Origin: Straminergon stramineum
Lineage: Eukaryota; Streptophyta; Bryopsida; Hypnales; Calliergonaceae
Direction of reading: 5' to 3'
NCBI GenBank assembly: GCA_963920665.1
Contig: OY987268.1
Coordinates: 17,300,501-17,364,500, forward strand
Length of the DNA: 64,000 nucleotides
The first letter of the stretch is position 1. Every line of letters starts with the position of its first letter. Under the pieces are notes generated by a model. The model made no database searches. It was not told the origin of the DNA and saw only the letters and a program-made list of their open reading frames with translations. This document shows positions 36,543-49,337 of this stretch, piece after piece. The position numbers and the translations under genes were made by a program.

Positions 36543-39500
36543 ATGGAGGACGCTGATGCATTGAGAAGGGAGGCATTTCACCCGATCGAGGTGATGGCGG
36601 ACTCGCAGAGCAATGTGAAGCAGCTTGAGGTTCGATTGCAACGATTTCGGGAATGGTTGCTGGTAAATGGCTCTCTTTCTGAATCGGAATTGCTTTGTTC
36701 TGGTGCCTTTTTTGGTGCGCATTTTGTGAGCTTCAGAGTCCAATTCGGTGGTCGTGAATGGCGCATTTTGGAATCAGACTCTGAGCATTGCAGTTTTCTT
36801 GATTGATTGAAAATTGAATTACAAGAGGTTTTGGCTAATGCCGTCATCATCTCTCTTGTTTTATCATTTGTTTCTGTCGAATTGAGGAAGTGAAATTATA
36901 TTTCCAGGTAAATGGTGTGCAATCAAGGTGTTGTGAAGTAAGACCTAGATCAAATGGCGAAGGCTTTGGCTTATACGCTACTCAAGACACGGCACAAGGT
37001 GCGTTTCTTTTCTAAAAGATCGATACTTGGCTGGTCGCGAAATGTTTTTCCTTCCGTGCATTAAATTTGGAGTAATGTGGATGTATATTTCTACATTTTG
37101 TCAAGCTGGTGTGGCCAACTATAACCCTTGAAGGACCACGCAACCACAATATGGATGCAAGCTTTGCTTGAGAAGTCGCCATGTGGTGGATTATTGTATT
37201 TTTTCAAATTTTATTTATTTTTCTTCTTATGTAAATACGGAATAAGGCATTGTAAATCCATATCAATCTCTTTGAACGCAGAAAAGATTGCGAAGTGTTC
37301 GATGCCATCTAATGTTAGAAAATTGTTACTTGGGGAAGTTTTGATGTTCTTGCCATCAATTTCCATCCTTTTTAGATAATATTCTAATAACATGCTTTTA
37401 ACTCACTTTTAAATTAATGTGACAAAAGACTTCAAACTATTTTTCCAACTTATATAGTACAAACAAATTCTTTATCACTATATCTTACGTGCTTTCTTCG
37501 AAGCAAACACTCATCAAAGTTAGAGAAGTCACATGTTATAATACATCTGAGTTTTGTTTCCTACTCCAAGTTCCTTTTAGGATTTACAGACACCGAGGAT
37601 TCACTGATGCATATTTGCTTTGGGATTCTAGGAGTGCTGATGGTGACCCCGCTTTATCTGGCAATCACTCCCATGACTGTACTGCAAGACCCGGAGCTGG
37701 GAGGTCTTTACGGCAAGTTAATGCAAGGTGCCGAAGAGGGCGAGGGGGAGGTTGATGATCGCATGCTAATAATGCTCTTTCTTCTCATTGAACGCGCAAG
37801 AGGACAATCGTCGTTCTGGGCCCCGTATCCTTTTCAGATTGTGTTCCTTGTTAATTCTATTGCAAGGTGTGAGCTGGCGAATTTCAAGCTGTCGAGATGG
37901 TCATGCATCATACGGGTCCTCAAGGTCGGTTCTTAATGTCTTGAACTAGATACTTGGACATGCTGCCAACCAAGTTCGGGACTCCTCTTTGTTACTCCGA
38001 GGAGGAGCTGTTAGAGTTGAAGGGAACGCATCTTTATCAAGCAACTCATCTACAGGCAAATTCAGAAACAATCTTGATGTTTTGCTTAAGATTACATTTG
38101 GCGTAGTCATACTTAAGGCACTTCGTGAATGCGCTTATGAGAGAGAGATGATGAATAGTATGTCTTTGAAGGTTTTCATAATTGTGTGACTCTGGATAGT
38201 GAATATTTAAAAGAGCATCCGACAGAGAGGAGCTAATCACGATCAATTATGTGTGGACATCATTTCTACTTGTATAACAATGTTGACAACGTGAGAAAGC
38301 TCTGCATATATAGCAGTTTTTACGTTTAGCGTTGAGTGCATTTACCATGAATTGACCCATACGAATTTTCTTGTCTACTATGATGCAGCGAAGATCACTG
38401 AAGTTAGCTTTCGAACACAAGGTGAAGACGTTTGCTGAAGAGGCCTTATCGTTTGTTGAGTCTGAGAGAAGGTGACAGCATCTGACTAATTGTGGCGGAT
38501 AGTAGTCCAATTCTCATTTGAAGTGTCTACCATCGTGCTGCTGCTGCTGAGTTCATGTTGTATTACTAAACAGACATTGTGCGTTTAATGGTGGCTAGTA
38601 TTCATTTGGTCATTATTCTTGTTCAGTTTGTTGTTTCGCATAAGTATTCCGTAAACTTCATTGATGCACTTAAAATGGATTCTCTTTTGGGTATACCGGT
38701 ATCATTACTGTGACTTTGCTGGTCTTTGGATCCAGGTAAGGGATGTCTGAGATTGGGATGGAATGATACGAGGATGCACCTTGATTTCTCATCTGGTAGG
38801 GGTTGTTGTTCGCATGCAGAGAAGTCGAATTTCAAGATTTTATGTGGTATGTGCAATTACATCCAGAATCCCAACATTCTGCATGCTGCATGCTATTAGC
38901 TATATCCTGTATGCTATGTGCTGTATGCTATTGTCTGCATGCTGCTAATGTTTTCTGTTTTGAACTGTTTTCCTCAGTCCGATTTGATTTCTCTCTTTGT
39001 AGTTCTTGCTGATCACAATTTTGGGATGGTACCCACTATAGGATGAGGTGTCATTTACCAACAATGACTTACAGCGTCTTTGAATTAGGTTTTCGATTTG
39101 AATCCCATTTTCGTACTCTGCATGGCTACATATAAGACGTCGTTTTCCACTTGCTTTCACTAATCGACTTTTGAATCAATTTGTGTGTGAGCTTTCTTTC
39201 TTTCATCCTTAGCTGGGGTAGAGGTTCACAAGTGTTAGATTTTCTCTTCCGTCTTGCCAGCGGTCTAATTTCGTGTTGTCTTTTGCTTGACAGGGCAAAC
39301 TCCGTATTTTGGACTCGTGCTTTAAATATTCCTTGTCCAAGCTCTTTTGTGTTTCCCAACAAGCTTCCTGTTCCACCTGCTCTTCGAGCTCTTCAATTGA
39401 GGAATGAATCTACTAGCCAACAGCTTGATGAAGCTTTCTCAAGAACAACCCAGGTTAATAGTGCCACAAATCATTTAGAATCATCTTCAGCAATTGAGGG

Positions 39501-42500
39501 CCCTCTTGCCAAGCTTTCTGATGAGCCCGTTCGCCAAACTTGCTTGCATCATCCACGTGAGAATGATTCAGCAGGCAACGAGGATACTACACACTGGTAC
39601 AAAATCATTGCAGATTCCAATTTTATCAATGGAATGTCAAATTGTGGTATATTTGGAGAAATTTAGTCGTTGTATTGTGAACTCTAACACAAAAATGAAT
39701 TGTAGGATTGAAGCACTTAGCCAATCTGCTACCGAGGATGTGAAAATGGTTGAAGGTCTTGTTCCTGGAATTGACTTCTGCAATCATGGTAAGTTGATTT
39801 TTGGCATCTTATTTCTAGATCCACTGTTGCGTCTATGATGGATTAGCAATATATGGAATTTTTCATGGATGATTTATTCCCTGTAGTCTATTAGTTTGAC
39901 GAGGCAACATCTCATTAGATCTTTAGAAATGAAATAGGTGTTGATAAATAACTCTTCGCATAACCAATTTCCTGACACTAGTTACGTGAATTTAGCATGC
40001 TGTCTATGAAATTTGCACAACAGTCTGTTTTTGAGACTTTAAAGATTTCGGGATTCTCCCTTCCGTTTTTTGGTTCCAGGCAAAGTGACCTGTGCACTTA
40101 TTTTTGCACTTAATTGCACTTAATTTTGTCTGTCCAGTGCGACTGTAAATCTGTTTTTTGTGGGACCTTACTCTGCGGCCATTATCACGTCCTTTTATCA
40201 GTACTTGCTATCAACGTCACAACTAAGTGAGTCTTATTTTGTGCAGATCGTTGTGAGGGTGCTGCTTCGTGGCAAATTGATGGTCCTCAAGGTTCTGTAA
40301 CTGGTGTTCCCAATTCCATGTTTCTTGTGACAGGTGAGACCCAATCTCCAATTCCTTTTACCTGGTATTACCTGATTCTGGCATGATGTCAGTATTACTT
40401 CCTTCATGGGCTCAGAGATGTTATTACTACTATGCCAACGTCCAGAACTTCATAAATTCATTTTCTCGCCAGTGGAGCATGTAAGAGATCTACCTGGCTT
40501 CCTTTTTTTCACATTTTTACATCAAGTATCAACATCTTCCAATTTTGTAAATATTTGATGAAAGAGTAGTGACGCTTTATAACACTTTTGAATATACCCA
40601 CCTCTGCTCGTTTCATTAAGAGGAAGATTCTAGAGTAAATTGTGTTCCAGGTTTGTGTTCCTTGCAGTCTCCCTGGTTGTAGATGTTTTAGCTGTAATGG
40701 ATAGACAAAGCCAGCTTTAACCAAGTGGTCTGTCACTCATTCTAGGATCTAAGATCAGTCGTGGCTCAGAGATTTTCATCAGTTATGGGGACAAAGGCAA
40801 TGAGGTACGTTGCATTGCATGAAGTGCTACGTTCTGTGCTTTTGGGGTTTGAAGCTCGTCATAGAATCTCATGCTTATTGCTGGAAGTAGTGGAGAGTGA
40901 GCCCTATGGATAGGACATACATGGGAGTGGCACCTAGGAATTCCATGTGGAACTGCCATGGTGACTTCAAACAGACGAACAGCAAACAAAAATAAAAGAC
41001 GTAACCGTGGTAATAGAAATTGACTTATATGTTTGACTAGCAACTAGGAGAATTGCAATGTTTCCTGAGGTGGCATTCCATTTCTCACGTGGGTTATACT
41101 ACAGGAGTTGCTGTACTTGTACGGTTTTGTGATGGAAGAGAACCTGGATGACTATCTGATGGTAAGAGGGAATAACCTCTTTTGGAGCGACTCTGTTGTT
41201 TCGTAAAATTATCTGTGGATCTTTAGCTGAACCGGACCACCGTAAGCTATGACTTGAATTATCACTTCGTGCAGCGTTTGCATGTTTCATGTCAGTTATA
41301 CTGTGTGCAGATCTACTTTCCCAAACAGGCTTTGGAGGACAGAGATTGCCATGATACTAAGATCCAGCTGCTTCAAGAATTGGTAAGTCTCATTCTATAG
41401 ATTTTTCTTTAACTTAGTATTGTATGAACGCACAGGACCGGATTTTGGGATTTCACTCTTCTGTAACCAATGGCAATACCTTAGAACAAGTGGTATTTTC
41501 CGGGGGCCTATACACAGTACTGCATATTCTTTAGATATTCTCAGATTTTACAAAACCTTGTCGGAATATTCCTGAAATTTGAATTTAAGACCCTACTTTT
41601 TTTGAAACAGATCAAGTTTTCGTTTTGAATTACTGCGGGACGTGTAACTGTAAGCAAATGTTATCTGTTTGCAGAATCTTCCTCTACGTTGGCTCGTCCC
41701 TTCTTCAGTACTCAAGTGGGGTTTCTGTACTGATCTTAAGTTAGATTCTGCGTCTCAAATCCCTGGGAAGCCTTTCATCACTGGCCATAGCTGGTCTGGG
41801 CAGCGGAAGACATCTGCACTGGCATCCAAGTTGGTGTTTCCTGAAGACCTCTTGACAGCGTTGAGGATTGTATACATGGAAGAAGATGATGTTTACCGCG
41901 TCGCTGCCATGCTAGAAGAGGTCAGTCTGTCCTTACCCCAATGATTAGTGAGCATCGTCAATGTTGGTTAACTCTCTGCAAACATCGTCTTTGTAAGTGA
42001 TTTCGTCTCAAAAGTCGCTCTCTATTGACTATCATTGAAATGGCATTGAAAGATTATCATTTCAGTATTGTCTTATCAACCTTTGAAGTAGTGCTATTTC
42101 AACACTAAGAAGACATTAAAGAACATCGAAATGGCTTTAAACTAGTTCTATTTCGGTACTAACCCTTCAACCAATTGAGACAATTAATAATCAGGTGGGG
42201 AGGGACTTCTGTAATGAGTGTTCCCACTCGATCGTTGTACTTCCAGAACCTAATCACATATGAAGTCTGCATTGGGCCCGCCTTACTCTATCAGGTTTCC
42301 TTGAGTTGCGATACGTTTTACTGAAAGACAGTGATACTTGTTGTGCACGACCTAATGGATATTGCCCGTGCTCTCAGATTTCAGATCCTGAAGCTGGGCG
42401 AAAACCCACTGATATGGATATCAGGGCAGCTGTGTGGGAAATATGTGGGAATGCTGGGGCTTTTCAGTTGCTTGTTGACCTGCTAACATCCAGGTACTCT

Positions 42501-44583
42501 CTCTTCTAACCTGTTTTAATGTTCAAACGCCTGATCAGTTTAGCGATCAGTTTAGCGAGCACTTACCATTTTGTTATTTGAGTCGTCAAAAATGGATGCC
42601 CTTTATTACGTTAATTGCATTATTGCTTCTAGGCTATGACGAATTCGAGAATGGATCTCTCTGATAGTAAGGTTCACTAGCTTCGAGATAGCTTCGGCAT
42701 TAACCTGTGCATCTGTTTGTTCTGTGTTCAACTGTTTTAGAGGGGTGGAGAAGTGAATACACCACCCATCCATCAAGATTCTATGATTTGTGTTTTCTGG
42801 CTGAGATTGATGGAGTTTCTGAGCTGATTCTGTTGCAAATGCTTGATTCTATCATTTGATTTTGAATATTTCTTGATGAATTCTGTAGATTTTATCTAGA
42901 GTTCAGCAGAAAAGCCGCATACGTATGGATGTCTTTATGTGCCATGAGGACAGTTCCACATGGAAATGGTCGTATTTTGAGAATGTCTTAGAATACTTGT
43001 CATAAAGAAAACACGAATCAGTTATAAATCAAGAAAATGATTCATCATTACTTATCAAAATGAAAAAATAAATAAAACCGTAATTATGAAACTTTTAAAT
43101 TTAAAATTATAGATTTGAAAGAAATGTTCAAGAATAATTCAATTCTAAATTACGAAATGGTAATGATTATATAATATTAATTAAAATAATGGACGATCAT
43201 AGATCATTGATTCATTGATCATAATTAACCATAGATGATTAATGAAAGATTAAGAATATTTAGTATAATAAAAATCACAATTATTGTAGTTAAAATTTTT
43301 ATTTACAAGAAATGATAGATAATGATTTCAATTGTAAACTATGAAAATGATAAAATTAACTATTAATTATAAAAATGGTAATGATTAGAAAATATTAAAT
43401 CCAAATCAATGGTTACGGATGGATTAGAATTTCATTTAAAGTAAAGGTATGAAAAATATCTAACTTAAAAATTTTAGAAGAAATAAAAAGATTTTAATAA
43501 CAATAACTAAATTAAAATATTTAGGAAAAAAATGACTAATCAAAGATCTACAATTTAGATTAGTAGGTGGATGAAGGAAAAAGGAATGTTTTAAATTTAA
43601 AACAAAGTGGAACAATGTTTTTAATAAAATGTAAAATGAATAATGTAGAAATAAAGTAAAATTCATTTCTCTTTATAAAATCTAGAGATTTTTCCTATAC
43701 ATCCCCTGGGCACTTCAATAACTACTGATGTACAATAAAGGTAGATATTTATATAGTGTGAAATGTCGATTAATTAGTATGGGTCCCCTTAATACCCGTA
43801 TTCAGTGTAGTATTGAAAGATAATAACAAAATCTCTCATGGTGGCAGCATGCTGGAATTAGAGGACGGTTCAGGCACTGAGGCTTTCGATGCTGAGTTGT
43901 TGGCCAAAGATTGTAGAGCACGCTTGGAGGCCAAGGAACAGAGTCATCCAGATAGGTATGTTGTAAACGTCTGATTTTAATGACATCATATAGATTTGGT
44001 TATCTCGGAGGACATGAAAATAGAATGAAAATCATTAGCGAATGCGAGAGAAATGTAAGCGTATTCGTTTCAAGAAAATTTGACAGGAAGATAGTATTTT
44101 AAGAATTTTCAAAGTTGAAGCACAGGAAACCTGCTATTGACACTAGAATTTCTCTCAAAGGGACATCCATGAAGCAGGAAATGCTTCCATTGGTTACTCT
44201 TGATAATTATGATGATTATTGGTACTGTAGTTTTAGTTCACTGCTAGATCTAGATGTTCATAATGAATCGTGTTCATTTTGAGTGCACATACCTTAGCTT
44301 TTTGAGCCCTCGTGTGTACTGAAACTTCTGCTGCCAGTGCCTCAGTGAATTGGTGTACCCGGTTAGTTAAATTACCCGAGGTTATGGATATTTTTTGCGG
44401 CATTCTGATAGGTTTGTGATTTCTTTTTGTAGATTAACTGAGCGGTCACACTGCAATCTACTATCCGACAACAAACGAGCAACCGTAATCTATCGGATGG
44501 GTCAAAAACGCCTTGTGCGCTGCTTTCTGAAAGAAGCTGAATGCGCTCTTGAACTGTGTATAGATCACGTTGCTTCAGACTAG
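36543..44583 (+). CDS. SET-domain protein lysine methyltransferase (Rubisco LSMT/SETD3-like class), 15 exons
   Basis: The exons are 36543-36662, 36908-36998, 37632-37824, 37950-38055, 38389-38471, 39294-39596, 39706-39788, 40247-40333, 40746-40804, 41105-41161, 41311-41382, 41675-41920, 42378-42493, 43848-43955 and 44433-44583. They total 1,875 bases (624 residues plus TAG) with every phase matching. The SET fold starts at GEGFGLYAT (exon 2). The inserted I-SET part covers exons 3-6, including APYLDMLP across exons 3/4 and FWTRALNIPCP in exon 6. The cofactor motif GIDFCNHD spans exons 7/8, and GSEIFISYGDKGNEELLYLYGF-type sequence spans exons 9/10. Exons 11-15 form the Rubisco-LSMT-type substrate-binding helical domain. 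Intron 4 (38056-38388) begins with GC. Members of this class methylate lysine or histidine in non-histone proteins; the substrate here is unknown. It most resembles the plant group I associate with Arabidopsis At1g01920 (from memory, unchecked). In-frame ATGs at 36462 and 36594 are alternative starts. Exon 6 carries a poorly conserved Ser-rich stretch. Confidence 0.88.
38876..38946 (+). repeat. CTGTATGCTAT-like minisatellite in intron 5 of the SET gene
   Basis: About six imperfect units of CTGCATGCTG / CTGTATGCTAT lie within the intron. Confidence 0.7.
42950..43815. mobile_element. Transposon remnant in intron 13 of the SET gene
   Basis: 43690-43815 matches the ends of the element at 32572-33228, including GGGTCCCCTTAATACCCGTATTCAGTGTAG-type sequence. 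42950-43690 is very AT-rich, unlike the other introns. The insertion explains why this intron, at 1.35 kb, is the longest. Confidence 0.55.
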
Positions 44584-45480
44584 TTCCCTGATGGTCCAGC
44601 CAGGCAGTAGCCAACGGGCATTCAACTGGTAAGACCTTGTAAAAATCAAGTGGTGGCTTTGCATTGTTCAAAAATAGTTATGTTTGATTTTGACAACCAA
44701 ATCGGTGTTCCATTCTGAGCTGGAAATTTTTGGTTTACCAATGAACTGCGGTAAAACTGAGCTCCTTAAACGGTGGTGAAAATAACATATCTAACGTTGT
44801 GCAGTGTCCTGTATTTTGCAAAAATTCCTTTTACCTCTTCACTGACCGCTAGTCTGTGTGGCCCCCTGGCGTGCAACAAAGTTGTCATTCGAGATGCTCA
44901 AGTGAAGAACTTGGTAGCAGAAAGAAAATTCTACAGAGGAGGATCATTCTGCGACCCTGCTGCACGTGTACCAAGTAAGCCCCGCGATCCATGCTTTTGC
45001 ATCCTGGAATATCTGGAACTTTTTTCAAGGGGCGCATTCACCGAGATGTGCCAGCTTTTTTCATTTATCCAATGCTAGCCGTTCGGACGCTATATTTGCC
45101 CTGGCACGCCCCACCCAAGCTGGAATGATTTATAATCCAGGGTGATATTCCAAATTCCCAATTCTAGATTTGTTGACGCAACATTCTACAGTAGAGCAGA
45201 AGGGAGGTTGCGCCTTCCTCATTGTCAATTCACAGTAAGTTAGCAGATTTATTTTATTGAGAAATCCTGACAGACATTGGAGAGTGCATAGGTGCATTGA
45301 GGAAGAACTTCAGATATTTCCAAACCTTCAATCTTGAGCTATGGATGCTCTACAAAAAGAATCTAGATTCTAGAGTGTCGAGGCAGCTTCTCGAGAATGT
45401 TTTGAGTGACGACAGTTTTTTTATGAAGACATTATTGCCCTTTTTCTACTTGTAACTCTTACATCTGTAATTTTTCGTGA
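44584..45480 (+). other. Probable 3' flank/untranslated region of the SET gene
   Basis: Sequence after the stop is less AT-rich than the intergenic DNA to about 45.25 kb. It contains an open frame at 44773-45078 (101 residues) that matches no family I recognise. GT-AG-like splice signals are present, so spliced 3' UTR is possible. RNA evidence is needed to set the gene end. Confidence 0.3.
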
Positions 45481-47419
45481 TCTGGAAATTCCTATCGTAT
45501 TTTCTTTCCTTCTGATTTAAATCAAATTTAATTCATGGTCTTGTTTGAAAATAATAGCACTATTGATCAATGAACTGAAGATTGGGGATCTTGCTAATTA
45601 GTATTGATCAAACCTCAAACGTATTGAAATGGCGGATTTCAGTGAAATTGGTGCTGTTTTAGTTGCCCAGCTGAAACCTCAGATCTACATTTTTCCTAGT
45701 TTTCAGAGCTCTTGGAACTTAACCCGTAACGAACAGATCAGCCATAACCTTAAACGTGATTTTCATTTTCAATTTCATTGGCCGTTATCCATTTTCATCT
45801 TTTATTTTGTGCACCTGGATCTTATACGAAATTTCATCCAGTTTCCAACTTAACATTGTATAACAAGGCAATCATCCTCCTCATTCTGGGAAGGTATTAT
45901 GCCTCCCTAGATGCATGAGAGAGATTTCCAGTGTAATTCAAGGATTGGGGTTGGCTGAGGAGTCATATAAGATCATTTGTTCACTGTAGGGGTCCTCTTT
46001 TCAAGGATGGAAAAGGGACCTTTGCCTCATTGGTAAACAATGTTATGAAGTGACACCAAATTTGAGCCATTTGAAGCTTGGATGGGTTCAAAAATTAAAA
46101 AAGCATTTTGAGAATGCATTTTTGCGACCAATGGGAGATGGACCCTCCTTTGAGAGAACTTTATGGGAGTTTATGGGCTGATTTCATGGCAAAATCAGCT
46201 CACATGGGCCAATGAACAATGGCAAGCAACTAATTATGAAGGCTGGACTCCCATAATTGCTCTCCTAACCTTGTTGATTTGCATTTTGATTACGAATACT
46301 TTGAACTGAGTTGGGTTTTTTAAAACAATGTCCCTTGCAATCTCTACTTTTTAATGGTACATTTGCCCCTTATATTTTTTCAATTTATATATTTGTGCTT
46401 ATTGGAGTGTACAAATGAAGAAGCACAAATTGCTCATACAAAACAATACATTTCCAAAAAAGTTCAATGACTTCAAATGCTACAATCGAATTCAATCAAA
46501 TGCTATTTTTTCACATTTAGTTTGATATGGATTGATTACTAGATCCTTTGATTACTTATTCTAAATTTGCAATGGATCATTTGAGATATTGTCCATTTTT
46601 AGAGAATTCTTCCATAGGTAGTGTAAATTTTGTAGTGTTAGTAGTGAATTCCTTGTCTATTAGGTGTTCAACAATACAATTTTATTCCTTTTAAACACTA
46701 TTTAACCCAATCCTACTATCAGTGTCATTTTGTGGTGTTTAAATGAATTTGAAGCAATGTACAACATAGATGACAAAACATTTATCATCCAATTCTTTGA
46801 GGGTTTTGCTATAGAGCTTTTGGGAGGTAATGATGTTGGAAATTCCCTCATTATATTATTTTTTACTTTTCTAGATAAGAATATGCTATAAAATGGATCA
46901 CAAATAATTGCCTTCTCAATGTATTTTAGCAAGTTGTTGTTCCTTGCTACATATCTAAATTATCTCCATAGAAAGGATATTTTTTGAATTTGAGTCCAAC
47001 TAAGGAAATAAATTTCATCTACTCTAGTTTTATCTCAAATTTGAAAAAAATTCCTAAAATTGAATATTTTATTGCACTTTGGATTTGGGATGTATTTTCA
47101 ATTCTACTAATTCCTATTTGTAGAATGACAAGGATATTTTGTTTGCACCATGATATTCCTCAGTATACTATGTACCTATGATGAATTTTCATATTTTTTG
47201 AAATAATTTCTATTTGATATAACATTCCTTCACAAATTGTCAATAATTTCCATTTCTTACAAAAAAATCTAAAGATTTTGTGATGTATAGAAGGTATGTG
47301 ATTCCATCTTTGAAAAATAAATATAAAAAATCTCATTCACATGCAATTGTGAAATGGAAGCATACAAAGTGAAGGAATTAGAAGTTTCCAAACTTAGTCA
47401 CAAGCCTAGCATTCTCGAG
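45480..47419. other. AT-rich intergenic DNA
   Basis: No gene was recognised. 46970-47419 is a diverged relative of 34740-35240. Confidence 0.4.
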
Positions 47420-47955
47420 TTAACCCTTTAAGGACCATGGTTGATATCACTAGTAGAAAATTGCATTGCCTTCAACAAAACCCAGGTGACGCAGTTCGCC
47501 ATTTTTTGCCCTCAAAAGGAGAATTGTGTCACGTGGGTTTTGTTGAAGACAATACAGTTTTCTACTAGTGTAGGGGGAGGGCGGGGGGGGGCAACCCACT
47601 TTTGTTGCATATTTGAAAAATTAAAATTACAATACATTAGCAATTTTAAATAAAGATCTGATTGTACCTATGCATTGGGCGCATAGTGCATTTTACAAAC
47701 ATGTGTATCTTTCTCATTTATGTCCATCTTTCGCCAATAATTGTCATATTTACAAACACTTTTGCGTTAGTATTTTGAATCCCATTTCCACATGCAAGCA
47801 TGGATTGGGGTGATTCTTGGCCTAGTGGATGTGGTTCACAAATCCCCACATCCATTCTGTTTGGTCCTTCCCCAGATTGTTCTCCAAACTTTGCCTACCG
47901 AGCAAAAACTATCGAGATTGACCACAATATAGTCGACCAATCCTTAAAGGGTTAA
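47420..47955. mobile_element. TTAA-ended MITE, 536 bp
   Basis: It begins TTAACCCTTTAAGGACCA and ends TCCTTAAAGGGTTAA. It contains the small hairpin element at 47453-47571. Confidence 0.8.
47453..47571. mobile_element. Fold-back hairpin MITE, about 120 bp, ends CACTAGTAGAAAA
   Basis: The arms CACTAGTAGAAAATTGCATTG and the inverted ACAGTTTTCTACTAGTG form most of the element, including ACAAAACCCA/TGGGTTTTGT. There is a short loop and no coding capacity. The transcript would be a long hairpin. Confidence 0.8.
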
Positions 47956-48945
47956 TGAATGTTGATTCAAGAACAAAAAGATCCATTCTTCACTTGGACT
48001 TTTCCTACAAAGCCAATTCTTCACCAAATTTAAGACTTACTACATATTCTAGATATTTAGAAAGGGAGACAAAATGTAATAAAATTTGAAGTGCACACTA
48101 GTACTCTACCATCTTTGTAACCCATCTTTGTAAGCATGATGTAGATTTAGAATAGAGCAATGATAAGTAGGTAGTAGATTTAAAACAACTTCTAGAACCT
48201 TCTAATTGTGATTGTAATTTTCTATTTGTCTACTTTTTTTTACTACTACAAATAGGAGGCTTGAACTCCACTTAGGCATTTAGAATTGTCTATACTTTAG
48301 CTCTGAAATGGACATGAGATGGTCCTTAAATCATCCTTTATAGTCATTTGAATGGATCGAGAAAAAAAGTGTAATTTATTGCTAGAGCCAATCATTGTTC
48401 TTGCTTTCCCTATTTCTCTTTATAACTTCAAGTGAACCATTTATGGAAGACCTAGTGACATAAGTAGGGGCCTATGGCACAACTTGTTTGAAAATTCATA
48501 AATAATTCAATAATGCTTCAAAAAGTATGAAACCACTTGTGTTACATTCTACATCTATTTCTCTTTGTCTGAAAAATTAGATAAAAATATTTCCATGAAA
48601 AGAAATACATGAAAAAGGTGGACCAGCCCTTAGATGAACAATTAATGAGCCAACTATGTTAGTTTTGTTTGTTTGATATGCCTCAAAATTTAACACCTTT
48701 GTTTCTCTTCCACAACTTTTAGAACATGTAGTTAGCTTTGAATTTGGTCAGGAATTAACTACACAAGGAAGGGTCTCAGTGAGGAATGGATCTTTTTGTC
48801 CCTGACTATAACCATAATTAAGGTATCACACTTGCACAAATAGTGGCTTACAAGAGAAACCATGTTAAGTATCCATGGGAAGCTGCCTGTACAGTATGAA
48901 TCTTTTCTCTTCTCCAAATGCAATTTGCAACTTCTTGAAATATAT
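47956..48945. other. AT-rich intergenic DNA
   Basis: No gene, clear inverted ends or tandem structure was seen. Confidence 0.35.
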
Positions 48946-49337
48946 TATAGTAGAACCTCCCATGACCAGCCAAGACCCATGGTCAATAAGTAGGTAATGG
49001 GAAATTCAACACAGAGATGATGGATATCTAACCATTAGTTTTTTGGTTTCCAACCATCTTCAAGCCATCTCTGTTATGACACATGTGCTTCGTTTTTAGA
49101 GCCAAATTAGTCTTCAGTTGAGCAGTGATGGAAGAATCTATATATTGGGGATGGGAGCAAGCCAACTTTAGGCTTCTAAAATTCATAACAATTTGAATTT
49201 AAGGAAAAAAATTATGAAAATTTGACAATGCCCATCATTTCTATCTCTCTATACAGCAAAAATTTAACAATGCCTTCTACTACTCCAGATCATGCATATA
49301 ATGCTTAAGTGGCTGGTAATGGGCGGTTCTACTATAA
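48946..49337. mobile_element. TA-flanked MITE, about 390 bp
   Basis: TATAGTAGAACCTCCCATGACC at the left and GGTAATGGGCGGTTCTACTATA at the right. Same family as 32144-32534 and 33897-34283. Confidence 0.8.

Noticed and set aside
44773..45078. Separate 101-codon gene after the SET gene
   Set aside because: No domain, and it is on the same strand within 200 bases of the stop codon. It is more likely 3' untranslated sequence.
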